From Candidatus Atribacter alterifermentans (GTDB taxonomy: Bacteria > Atribacterota > Atribacteria > Atribacterales > Atribacteraceae): a stretch of 10,412 bases of DNA. Below the pieces are notes generated by a model that was not told the origin of the DNA, did no database searches, and was given only the letters and a program-made list of their open reading frames with translations. Where the stretch lies: the NCBI GenBank assembly GCA_012517635.1, contig JAAYUP010000045.1, positions 1 to 10,412 of the forward strand. The letters run 5' to 3'. The position numbers and the translations under genes are program-made. Below, piece by piece: positions 1-5,969 of this stretch. The first letter of the stretch is position 1. Each line of letters starts with the position of its first letter.

Positions 1-180
1 CTTTTTATAAACATTTTCTATAAAATTATCAAGATGGGGACCCAATAAAGCTGGGAAAAAAAGCGGAGCTGAAATAACAATCAGTTTAGCAAAATCTCCG
101 GAATTATTGCTATTTCCCTTTTTAATGGTTAACTGTTGATCATTTGTTTTATCGTTTATGCTTATATTTAAGCTATTCAT
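1..180 (-). CDS. 5' part of an unrecognised protein, cut by window edge
   Basis: An open frame of 60 codons runs leftward from an ATG at 178-180 and leaves the window without a stop. An in-frame TGA lies three codons upstream of the ATG, so the frame cannot start earlier. The peptide begins MNSLNISINDK. Its first 35 or so residues are polar and rich in Asn, Lys and Gln, and then comes a hydrophobic stretch around residues 38-50 (LIVISAPLFFPALLG), which could be a membrane segment or a buried helix. No convincing Shine-Dalgarno precedes the ATG, which weakens the call. I do not recognise the family. It would be the gene downstream of glnS on the same strand, separated from it by a repeat-filled gap, so co-transcription is doubtful. 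It could be a chance open frame. Confidence 0.35.
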   Translation of the reverse strand, partial: MNSLNISINDKTNDQQLTIKKGNSNNSGDFAKLIVISAPLFFPALLGPHLDNFIENVYKK

Positions 181-240
181 ATGGTTTCAGCTGAGTTCAT
201 TCTATTCTGAAAATACCATCAAAAATGAATCCTTTAATCT

Positions 241-363
241 GTCATCCTGAGCCCTCGTGTTATGAGGGCGTGAGGATCTCATCTTTTCATTGTTTTCAAA
301 AAAAATTCTAAATGAGATTGCCACGTCATCTAACCAAAGAACGGTTGGATTCCTCGCAATGAC
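241..363. repeat. Composite palindromic dispersed-type repeat, 123 bp
   Basis: The ends are imperfect inverted repeats: GTCATCCTGAG at 241-251 and CCTCGCAATGAC at 352-363, which reads GTCATTGCGAGG on the other strand. Inside are a second inverted pair, ATCTCAT (276-282) and ATGAGAT (312-318), and a small hairpin GCCCTC/GAGGGC (251-256/264-269). From general knowledge, the GTCATTGCGAGG...GGCAATCTCAT layout belongs to short noncoding palindromic elements that occur in many copies between genes in various bacteria. Only one copy lies in this window, so dispersal here is inferred. No coding potential is seen. Confidence 0.65.
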
Positions 364-435
364 GGAATAAGAATGGGTATGATTAGCATGCAGATTTTTT
401 CTGAAAACACATAAACAAGTTCTAAATAATCAAAT

Positions 436-500
436 AAAAATGAGAAAGGCACACCCCTATAACCCTCCTCAATAGGGGAAGACTAACATTTCCCCTCCTC
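436..500. repeat. Repeat unit with competing hairpins, copy 1
   Basis: GAGAAAGGCACACCCC at 442-457 recurs with one substitution at 5625-5640. In this copy CCCCTAT (454-460) can pair with ATAGGGG (472-478). The overlapping GGGGAA (475-480) can instead pair with TTCCCC (489-494), so the two stems exclude each other. The unit lies 25-90 bp beyond the glnS stop and could slow or end glnS transcription. Neither stem is followed by a T-run on the minus strand, so I do not call it an intrinsic terminator. Confidence 0.5.
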
Positions 501-524
501 ATAAAGACTCTATCATTTCATTAT

Positions 525-2225
525 TTAAACTAAAATATCCGTACTCTCCCTTTTCTGAATCTTGGCCCAGGTATCTTTAAGAGAAACAATCCTATTGAAA
601 ATCGGTTTTTCTGGGGTATGATCTATATCAGCACAGAAATAACCTTGGCGCAGGAATTGAAAACGATCAAAGGGCTTTGCTTGAGCGATTGAAGGCTCAA
701 CCAAGCAATGATCAAGATTAATGAGAGAATCAGGATTTAAATAATCGGAATAGGTTTTCCCTTCTTCCATCTCCGAGAGATTTTTAAGAGTAAAAAGGTG
801 ATCATAAAGGCGAACAGTTGCTTTTATTGCTACCTCTTCAGCGACCCAGTGAAGGGTGCCTTTTATTTTACGACCGGAAAGGTCAGACCCACTACGGGAC
901 TTAGGATCGTAGGCACAATGAACTTCAATGATATTTACAGAAGAGTCTTTCACTACATCATGACAAGTGATGATGTAAGCGTGTTTGAGTCGAACCTCTT
1001 GACCTGGTGCTAATCGAAAGAACTTTTTGGGAGGATCTTCCATAAAATCTTCTTGCTCGATATATATATTACGGGAAAAATGAATAATTCGAGTACCATA
1101 GTTAGGGTCTTCAGGATTGTTTTCAGCAACCAGTTCTTCAATTTTCCCTTCTGGATAGTTATCAATAATGACCTTCAGAGGCCGAAGAACTGCCATGACT
1201 CGGGGCGCTGTCCGGTTTAACTCTTCACGAATCACATGATGAAGAAATTCAATATCAACAATGCTTTCTACCCGAGAAACCCCAATTTCATCGCAAAAGC
1301 GCCGGATCGATGAAGAAGTATAACCTCGCCGCCTCAGTCCGCTAATGGTGGGCATTCGAGGATCATCCAACCCCGAAACGATACCTCGATTTACCAATTC
1401 AAGAAGAAAGCGCTTGCTCATAACGGTATAGCTCAGATTGAGGCGAGCAAATTCATATTGATGAGGTCGAGATGGCAAAGAGATATTATCTAAAAACCAA
1501 TCATAAAGAGGTCGATGGTTTTCAAATTCAAGAGTGCAGATTGAGTGGGTGATTCCTTCAATGGCATCTTCATACCCGTGGGCAAAATCATAAAGAGGAT
1601 AAATACACCATTTATCCCCAGCATGATAGTGAGGTTTTTTGAGAATCCGATACATAACTGGATCTCTCATATTGAGGTTGGGATGGGCCATATCAATTTT
1701 AGCCCGCAAAACGCATTCACCCTCCTCAAAATCACCGTTTTTCATTTTTTCGAAGAGATATAAGTTTTCTTCAACTGTGCGATTTCGATAGGGAGATTCT
1801 ATGCCTGGTTGTGTGAGCGTACCACGATTTTCTCGGATTTCGTCAGCAGTTTGATGGTCTACATAAGCTTTTCCCTGGGTAATAAGCTCTACTGCCCATT
1901 CATGGAACTGCTGAAAATAATCTGAAGCATAGCAGAGCCGGTGCCATTTAAAACCTAACCACTCCACATCTCGAATGATCGCATTTTCATATTCCGGTTC
2001 TTCTTTTTCTGGGTTGGTATCGTCAAATCGGAGATTACAGGTTCCGTTAAATTTCTCGGCTAAACCGAAGTTGAGACAAATTGACTTGGCATGACCGATA
2101 TGAAGATATCCATTTGGTTCCGGTGGGAAACGGGTTGCAACGGTTTTGACTTTTCCACTTTTGAGATCATCAATTATGATTTGTTCTAAAAAATTTACCC
2201 CTTTTTCGGGAAGTTCCATATTCAT
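525..2225 (-). CDS. glnS: Glutaminyl-tRNA synthetase
   Basis: This class Ic cytosolic synthetase attaches glutamine to tRNA-Gln using ATP. Numbering is from the start chosen here (566 aa; E. coli GlnRS is about 554). The N-terminal Rossmann catalytic domain carries RFPPEPNGYLHIGHAKS with HIGH at 42-45. FDDTN follows, and its first Asp, D68, matches the E. coli residue that reads the glutamine amide. The KMSKS-type loop is VMSKR at 268-272, just as in E. coli, followed by DDPRMPTISGLRRRGY. The C-terminal part is the two-barrel anticodon-binding region, ending in PIFNRIVSLKDTWAK. Start choice: the frame extends to a TTG at 2288, but the ATG at 2225 has GGAGG at 2237-2241, 11 nt upstream, and gives an N-terminus that aligns with E. 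coli GlnRS at the NF..QII segment. The gene is monocistronic in view. Identity is very secure. Confidence 0.97.
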   Translation of the reverse strand: MNMELPEKGVNFLEQIIIDDLKSGKVKTVATRFPPEPNGYLHIGHAKSICLNFGLAEKFNGTCNLRFDDTNPEKEEPEYENAIIRDVEWLGFKWHRLCYASDYFQQFHEWAVELITQGKAYVDHQTADEIRENRGTLTQPGIESPYRNRTVEENLYLFEKMKNGDFEEGECVLRAKIDMAHPNLNMRDPVMYRILKKPHYHAGDKWCIYPLYDFAHGYEDAIEGITHSICTLEFENHRPLYDWFLDNISLPSRPHQYEFARLNLSYTVMSKRFLLELVNRGIVSGLDDPRMPTISGLRRRGYTSSSIRRFCDEIGVSRVESIVDIEFLHHVIREELNRTAPRVMAVLRPLKVIIDNYPEGKIEELVAENNPEDPNYGTRIIHFSRNIYIEQEDFMEDPPKKFFRLAPGQEVRLKHAYIITCHDVVKDSSVNIIEVHCAYDPKSRSGSDLSGRKIKGTLHWVAEEVAIKATVRLYDHLFTLKNLSEMEEGKTYSDYLNPDSLINLDHCLVEPSIAQAKPFDRFQFLRQGYFCADIDHTPEKPIFNRIVSLKDTWAKIQKRESTDILV

Positions 2226-2236
2226 GCTATCATTTG

Positions 2237-2241
2237 CCTCC
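2237..2241 (-). promoter_or_regulatory. Ribosome binding site deciding the glnS start
   Basis: On the minus strand GGAGG lies 11 nt before the ATG at 2225. The upstream TTG candidate at 2288 has only a weak AAGG-like site, so this site favours the shorter protein. An out-of-frame ATG at 2232-2230 closer to the site meets a stop after two codons. Confidence 0.6.
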
Positions 2242-2320
2242 AATAATCTGAAACTTTCGGGAATTACCTTCAATGTATTAAAGTCCAAATATGAGATAAG
2301 GTTTTATCCCTTCAAAATTC

Positions 2321-2329
2321 ATTATATCA
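2321..2329 (-). promoter_or_regulatory. Candidate extended -10 promoter for glnS
   Basis: On the minus strand the sequence reads TGATATAAT, an extended -10 (TGnTATAAT) with a consensus hexamer. No good -35 lies 16-18 bp upstream, which extended -10 promoters tolerate. Transcription from about 2314 would leave a leader of roughly 90 nt before the ATG at 2225 and would include the TTG at 2288. In AT-rich DNA such a match can arise by chance. Confidence 0.45.
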
Positions 2330-2491
2330 AAAGGAGGAAAAGAGTGTGGGAACTTTTCCCTCATATTCACTTTCTCCCATTTTTCTTTTTTCCTTATCCC
2401 TCGATTATGGTCAAGCTTTGGTGAAGAGAAAAATATTTCCATGAACTCCTCAAACACCGAATATTTAATTTTCACGGTCAAAAAAACTTTA

Positions 2492-2561
2492 TCTTTTCAT
2501 ATTTTTTTGAAAAAGGTGATGCAAAAGTTCAAAAATTTACGGTAATCTGATATTGAGCCAT
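2492..2561 (-). pseudogene. Remnant of an IS256-type (mutator) transposase start
   Basis: On the minus strand GGAGG (2571-2575) stands 9 nt before an ATG at 2561. The frame reads MAQYQITVNF and then stops. Removing one base from the five-T run at 2531-2535 restores ELLHHLFQKNMKR before a stop at 2489-2491. From memory, many IS256-family transposases begin MAQYQ(I/V)TV followed by a segment ending in LLHHLF, so the match is specific despite its length. What remains is about 23 codons with a frameshift; nothing resembling the DDE catalytic region is found nearby. It is therefore a dead 5' fragment. A chance peptide is possible but unlikely, given the good ribosome site and the continuity of the match across a single-base indel. 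Confidence 0.6.
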
Positions 2562-2630
2562 TTCAAAATCCCTCCGATTTTGAGTGTTTGTTCCTAACTA
2601 CATTCTAACGGAGGTTTTTGAAAATGGCTC
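2555..2630. repeat. 22-bp inverted repeat around a 32-bp spacer
   Basis: The arm at 2555-2576 matches the reverse complement of 2609-2630 at 18 of 22 positions. Both arms read, outward from the centre, as a GGAGG site, a T/A-rich spacer and ATGGCTC. On the minus side this is the start of the transposase remnant. On the plus side it opens an 11-codon frame (MALSIYRIIWT) at 2624. An alternative smaller hairpin, CAAAATC-CCTCC-GATTTTG (2564-2582), competes with the left arm. The layout looks like two divergent copies of an insertion-sequence leader meeting head to head. Confidence 0.6.
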
Positions 2631-2827
2631 TTTCAATTTACAGAATTATATGGACTTAACTAATCATTAGTCTTTTTGTATAAAGAGAAGGAAGATTTGA
2701 GTATATTGGCAAATTAAACGAATTCATCTTATTCCAATATTTATCTTCAATTTATGCTTCGCAATTTTTAAATAGACCTTCATGCCATATTGTGGTGCAA
2801 GTTGATGATGAAAATACTATTCAGAAA

Positions 2828-2925
2828 TCAATTTCCCCCTTTAGAAAAGAGGGTTAGGGGGATTTGAAAGAATTGGGAAAAATCGAATCCCTCTCGATCT
2901 CCCTTTATCCAAAGGGAGAAGTTAA
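2828..2925. repeat. GC-clustered palindromic repeat
   Basis: Two hairpins stand in AT-rich surroundings. TCCCCC (2834-2839) can pair with GGGGGA (2857-2862). CTCCCTTT (2899-2906) pairs perfectly with AAAGGGAG (2911-2918) around a 4-nt loop. Sequences of the form CCCCCTTT...GGGTTAGGGGGATTT are common intergenic repeats in several bacterial genomes; no second copy lies in this window. No T-run follows either stem. Confidence 0.45.
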
Positions 2926-2945
2926 TTGACGGAATTTGGTTGAAA

Positions 2946-2973
2946 TTGTATTTTCAGTATAGACTATTATAAT
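2946..2973 (+). promoter_or_regulatory. Candidate promoter for the beta-CASP gene
   Basis: TATAAT at 2968-2973 is a consensus -10. The best partner is a weak TTGTAT at 2946-2951, 16 bp upstream. A better -35-like TTGAAA at 2940-2945 is too far away (22 bp). The leader to the ATG at 3017 would be about 35 nt. Confidence 0.35.
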
Positions 2974-3016
2974 ATTAATATGAAAAAATAATTTTATCAT
3001 AAACGAAGGCGGTAGA

Positions 3017-4624
3017 ATGAGCGTCAAACTAAGCTTTTTTACTGGAGGAGGAGTTGATGGAATCGGAGGGAATAAGATCCTTCTCGAGAGTCATGGAACA
3101 GCTTTGTTCCTTGATTTTGGAAAAAGTTTTGGTGAAGAGAACAAATACTTCGATGAGTTTCTTAAACCCCGAGGGCTTAATGGTTTAGGAGATCTCTTGG
3201 CTTTTGACCTCATTCCACCCCTACCAGGTATCTACCGAGAAGACTTGGTCATTCCAACTCATAGCTGGTGGGAAAAAGTATCAAGCCATCCAGCTTTTAG
3301 AAACCTTACCATTCAGGGAATTCTGTTAAGCCATGCCCACCTGGATCACTCCGGGTATATTTCTCTTTTATCTCCTGACATCCCGATTTATACTAGCCTT
3401 CTCAGCGCATTGATTTCCAAAGCTATTCAGGACTGTGGAACATCCGACTTTCTTTCAGAAATCGTTTATTCTAAACCGAAAGAAATGCTGGAAGACGGCT
3501 TGATCTGTTTCGATAAGAATTACTCCAATCCATCTCAGCAAAGACCGTACCATGTTTTTACCCATCAAATCATTTCGACACCTGTTGAAGATTTCTGGAA
3601 GTGTGTTCCAGGAAAACGCCCTCTTTCCCCAGTTTCGCTCATTCCAATTATGGAAGGTAAGGTAACCATTGGGGACCTTCTTGTTCGATTTTGGTCGGTG
3701 GATCATTCTATCCCAGGTGCCGGAGCTTTTGGTATTCGAACGCCTGAAGGGTGGGTTCTCTATTCCGGAGACCTCCGGATGAGCGGAAAACAAGCCAAAG
3801 AGACCCAAAAGTTTGCCCAAGAAGCTGCTACTCTCCAGCCACTCCTTTTGATCATTGAGGGGACTCGAGCCAGCTTAAAGGGAGGTCACGAGTCAAAACA
3901 CTTTACCGAGCAAGACGTTACCGATCGGATCAGCCAGATCATCAAAAAAGCCAAGGGTCTGGTCATTGCTGATTTTGGTCCACGAAATTTGGAGCGTTTA
4001 ATTTCGGTTCTTAAAGCCACCGAAGATGTGAATCGACAGTTGGTCATTACTACTCGGGATGCTTATCTTCTCGAGACCTTAAGTCAATGTGGTGAAGTTG
4101 ATCTTCCAAATCCCTTAAATCATCACCATATCCGGATTTATTCTGAAAAGAGGGTTCGCACCTCCGAATGGGAAAGCACCCTTTTAGAACGTTACAGAGC
4201 TCAGTGTTTAACTGCTAAGGAAGTCTCTTCTCATCCTGATGATTTTGTTTTCTGTTTCTCCTATTATGATTTTAGTGAACTCATTGACATTAATCCATCA
4301 GGTGGAGCCTACGTCTATTCAGCAACTGAAGCTTTTAACGAGGAGATGCAGTTGGATGCCATCAAGCTAAAAAACTGGATTGATCACTTTCATTTCCAGC
4401 TCTTTGGAAATCCCTTTGCTCAAGAAAATACTGATAACCATGATCCACTGCACGTTGGGGGTCACGCTCGACCGGACGAGCTTCTCAACATTATTGAAAC
4501 TATTCATCCCAGTTATCTTCTTCCGGTTCATACCGAATGTTTTGAATTCTTCGAAAAACACTATGGTTCAAGAAAAGATATTGAACTACTTCGTCCTAAG
4601 GCGGGGGAATCAGTAATTTTGTAA
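3017..4624 (+). CDS. RNase J-like MBL-fold/beta-CASP metallohydrolase
   Basis: This 535-aa protein is probably a zinc-dependent nuclease acting on RNA in the cytoplasm. The metallo-beta-lactamase core shows HxHxDH in SHAHLDHSG (H106, H108, D110, H111), then H230 in VDHSIPGAGAF and D252 in YSGDLR. Motifs of the beta-CASP type follow: E281 in IEGT, H483 in HVGGHARPDEL and H505 in LLPVHTE. The last two match the C-terminal histidines of RNase J. Length is close to RNase J (about 555), but the N-terminal part has an extra segment at about 40-85 (KPRGLNGLGDL, LPPLPGIYR) that standard RNase J lacks. The classical RNase J C-terminal dimer domain is not evident. AAGGCGGT, a near-consensus ribosome site, precedes the ATG. 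The gene stands alone, with no partner to define a substrate. Fold and metal site are secure; the exact substrate is not. Confidence 0.85.
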   Translation: MSVKLSFFTGGGVDGIGGNKILLESHGTALFLDFGKSFGEENKYFDEFLKPRGLNGLGDLLAFDLIPPLPGIYREDLVIPTHSWWEKVSSHPAFRNLTIQGILLSHAHLDHSGYISLLSPDIPIYTSLLSALISKAIQDCGTSDFLSEIVYSKPKEMLEDGLICFDKNYSNPSQQRPYHVFTHQIISTPVEDFWKCVPGKRPLSPVSLIPIMEGKVTIGDLLVRFWSVDHSIPGAGAFGIRTPEGWVLYSGDLRMSGKQAKETQKFAQEAATLQPLLLIIEGTRASLKGGHESKHFTEQDVTDRISQIIKKAKGLVIADFGPRNLERLISVLKATEDVNRQLVITTRDAYLLETLSQCGEVDLPNPLNHHHIRIYSEKRVRTSEWESTLLERYRAQCLTAKEVSSHPDDFVFCFSYYDFSELIDINPSGGAYVYSATEAFNEEMQLDAIKLKNWIDHFHFQLFGNPFAQENTDNHDPLHVGGHARPDELLNIIETIHPSYLLPVHTECFEFFEKHYGSRKDIELLRPKAGESVIL

Positions 4625-4803
4625 TATATTGGAATGAACAAAGAATCCGCTCGTTCAATAAAACATCCTTTAAATTAAAATAATTAAAATAGTTTGCTCA
4701 ATCGAGAAAAACTAAGAATGTTTTTAAACAAATCCCAAAAATCTTCGAGAATTAAAAAATTGAAAATTAGTTAATATGCTTTAAAAAGTAACCAATCAAA
4801 ATT

Positions 4804-4809
4804 GAGGAG
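4804..4809 (+). promoter_or_regulatory. Ribosome binding site supporting a GTG start
   Basis: GAGGAG ends 8 nt before the GTG at 4818. The site decides for this GTG, since no in-frame ATG is found nearby. Confidence 0.7.
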
Positions 4810-4817
4810 AATTTGGT

Positions 4818-5444
4818 GTGCCAAAAATTGATTCATTTGAGAGATTCAGCGATAGATATGATAAATGGTTTGAAAGAAACGTGAATTTATATCAAGATGA
4901 ATTAAAAGCTATTCAACAGGCTATTCCTTCTTCCGAAGCGAAAGGTTTAGAAATAGGAGTTGGAACTGGAAAATTCGCTCAACCTTTAGGAATAAAAGTT
5001 GGTGTTGAACCTTCAAGAAAGATGGCCGAGAAAGCAGAACAACTGGGAATTAAGGTTTATCCCAATCAAGCAGAAGAGCTCCCTTTCTCTGATGGTGAAT
5101 TTGACTATGCTTTGATGGTAACGACTATATGCTTTGTTGATGACATTTTAAAATCTTTTAGCGAGGCTTATAGAGTACTGAAAACGGGAGGATTTCTTAT
5201 TATTGGTTTTGTTGATAGAGAAAGTGAATTGGGGAAACGTTATTTTGAAAAACGCAATTCCAATGAATTTTATAAAGATGCTACCTTTTATAGTTCGGAA
5301 GAAGTATTGGATTTACTTAAAAGAGTTGGTTTCCAAATCACGATGATTAAGCAGACCCTTATTCCTGACGCACCCTCAGGTACCATACTTGATGGTTTCG
5401 GGAAAGGTGCTTTTATTGTTATTCAAAGTAAGAAAGTTATTTGA
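4818..5444 (+). CDS. Class I SAM-dependent methyltransferase
   Basis: This 208-aa protein has the Methyltransf_11/UbiE-like Rossmann fold. Motif I, which binds the methionine part of SAM, is GLEIGVGTGKF at 43-53. The acidic residue for the SAM ribose is E64 in VGVEPS. AEELPFSDGEFDYAL (about 85-99) is the usual motif II/III region. FSEAYRVLKTGGFLIIGF (about 114-131) is the conserved strand after motif III. The C-terminus, with SSEEVLDLLKRVGF, follows the standard pattern. The substrate cannot be read: relatives methylate quinones, small molecules, or metal and metalloid compounds, and no cysteine set typical of arsenite methylation is seen. It starts with GTG behind a strong ribosome site. Arginine is written AGA in 7 of 9 cases, against 4 of 22 in the preceding gene, which may mean a different origin. 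It appears monocistronic. Confidence 0.88.
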   Translation: MPKIDSFERFSDRYDKWFERNVNLYQDELKAIQQAIPSSEAKGLEIGVGTGKFAQPLGIKVGVEPSRKMAEKAEQLGIKVYPNQAEELPFSDGEFDYALMVTTICFVDDILKSFSEAYRVLKTGGFLIIGFVDRESELGKRYFEKRNSNEFYKDATFYSSEEVLDLLKRVGFQITMIKQTLIPDAPSGTILDGFGKGAFIVIQSKKVI

Positions 5445-5476
5445 TTCAATACCAATAATCTTTAATATAAAGGTAT

Positions 5477-5572
5477 TCATCCTCACCTTCTCCCACGAAG
5501 AAAGACTGAGGGGGGAGAGGATGAGGATGAGGGGGACTATTTTCATCCTCATCTGGTGCTGCGAAAGCAGCA
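5477..5572. repeat. Cluster of overlapping inverted repeats
   Basis: The arm at 5477-5494 matches the reverse complement of 5513-5530 at 16 of 18 positions. Part of that second arm, ATGAGGATGA (5521-5530), is also perfectly complementary to TCATCCTCAT (5543-5552), so the two stems exclude each other. TGCTGC-GAAA-GCAGCA (5557-5572) is then a perfect 6-bp stem closed by a GNRA tetraloop. It could be a palindromic repeat or a folded RNA. No T-run follows. Confidence 0.5.
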
Positions 5573-5616
5573 TGAACGTCTATCCTAAAAAGACCTGAAT
5601 AAGTGAAAAGTGCTGA

Positions 5617-5673
5617 AACAAAAAGAGAAAGGCGCACCCCCTTGAATCCCCTTTTAATGGAGGAATAAATTCA
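5617..5673. repeat. Repeat unit, copy 2
   Basis: GAGAAAGGCGCACCCC at 5625-5640 differs by one base from 442-457, and an A-rich run precedes both copies. Here TTGAAT (5643-5648) is complementary to ATTCAA near the right end, with CCCC and GGAG between them forming an inner stem. Confidence 0.5.
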
Positions 5674-5893
5674 ACAATTCAGACGACGCTTACGATAACC
5701 TATTAAAAATTATGCTTTATTTTGGCGGTAATGAACATGATTTAGCATGAAATACATTATAATTATAAGTAACGAAATTATTAATTCTAAATAATTTTGG
5801 TTATTTCTTTTTCCATTCATTTGATTAAACGTAAATTTAACCTGAATAACGCTGGGCAGGGTTGATTGAATGTATTCGATTTTGAAAGCTTTT

Positions 5894-5899
5894 TATAAT
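5894..5899 (+). promoter_or_regulatory. Candidate -10 box for the gluconate operon
   Basis: A consensus TATAAT lies 35 nt before the first possible ATG. No convincing -35 sits at 16-18 bp; TTGAAT at 5866-5871 is 22 bp away. The region is very AT-rich, so the call is weak. Confidence 0.3.
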
Positions 5900-5969
5900 T
5901 TTAATTTTTTATTTCAAATAGGAGTTCCAATTGATGGGGGGTTTCATGCTTATTCAGGAGTCTAAGTTG

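Larger units (their letters stand above)
181..524. other. Repeat-bearing gap downstream of glnS
   Basis: No gene is seen in this 344-bp stretch. It holds a 123-bp composite palindromic repeat (241-363) and a second repeat unit (about 436-500) whose GC-rich arms lie just past the glnS stop. The rest is AT-rich sequence without recognisable signals. Confidence 0.6.
2226..3016. other. Divergent gap between glnS and the beta-CASP gene
   Basis: This stretch of about 0.8 kb holds the glnS leader and candidate promoter (2226-2330) and AT-rich sequence with no supported gene (2330-2490). It then holds a decayed transposase start inside an inverted repeat (2492-2630), a palindromic repeat (2828-2925), and a candidate promoter and ribosome binding site for the plus-strand gene at 3017. 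Open frames of 60-90 codons here lack homology-like features or ribosome binding sites and overlap the glnS leader. Confidence 0.6.
5445..5933. other. Gap with hairpins and repeats upstream of the gluconate operon
   Basis: No gene is supported here. Positions 5477-5572 hold three strong hairpins, and 5625-5673 holds the second copy of the repeat seen beyond glnS. From 5680 on it is AT-rich DNA with a 12-bp AT palindrome (5757-5768), and near the end a TATAAT (5894-5899) that may serve the operon. Short frames of 63-69 codons over the hairpins on both strands look like repeat shadows. Confidence 0.55.

Noticed and set aside
1545..1763. Plus-strand frames inside glnS (also 798-1013 and 2146-2424)
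   Set aside because: They are shadows of the well-supported glnS reading frame or its leader.
2278..2481. 67-codon minus-strand frame upstream of glnS
   Set aside because: It overlaps the glnS leader and candidate promoter, has no clear ribosome site and a low-complexity peptide.
2659..2678. ACTAATCATTAGT followed by CTTTTTG, terminator-like
   Set aside because: The loop needed leaves about 4 weak base pairs; too unstable to call.
4620..4670. Possible terminator after the beta-CASP gene (TGAAC/GTTCA)
   Set aside because: The stem is only 5 bp with a 13-nt loop and lacks a following T-run.
5446..5637. Frames of 63-69 codons on both strands over the hairpin cluster
   Set aside because: Their length comes from the repeat composition; they have no ribosome site and no recognisable protein features.
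5757..5768. TTATAATTATAA palindrome as an operator
   Set aside because: Made only of A and T in very AT-rich DNA, so symmetry has little meaning without a known regulator.
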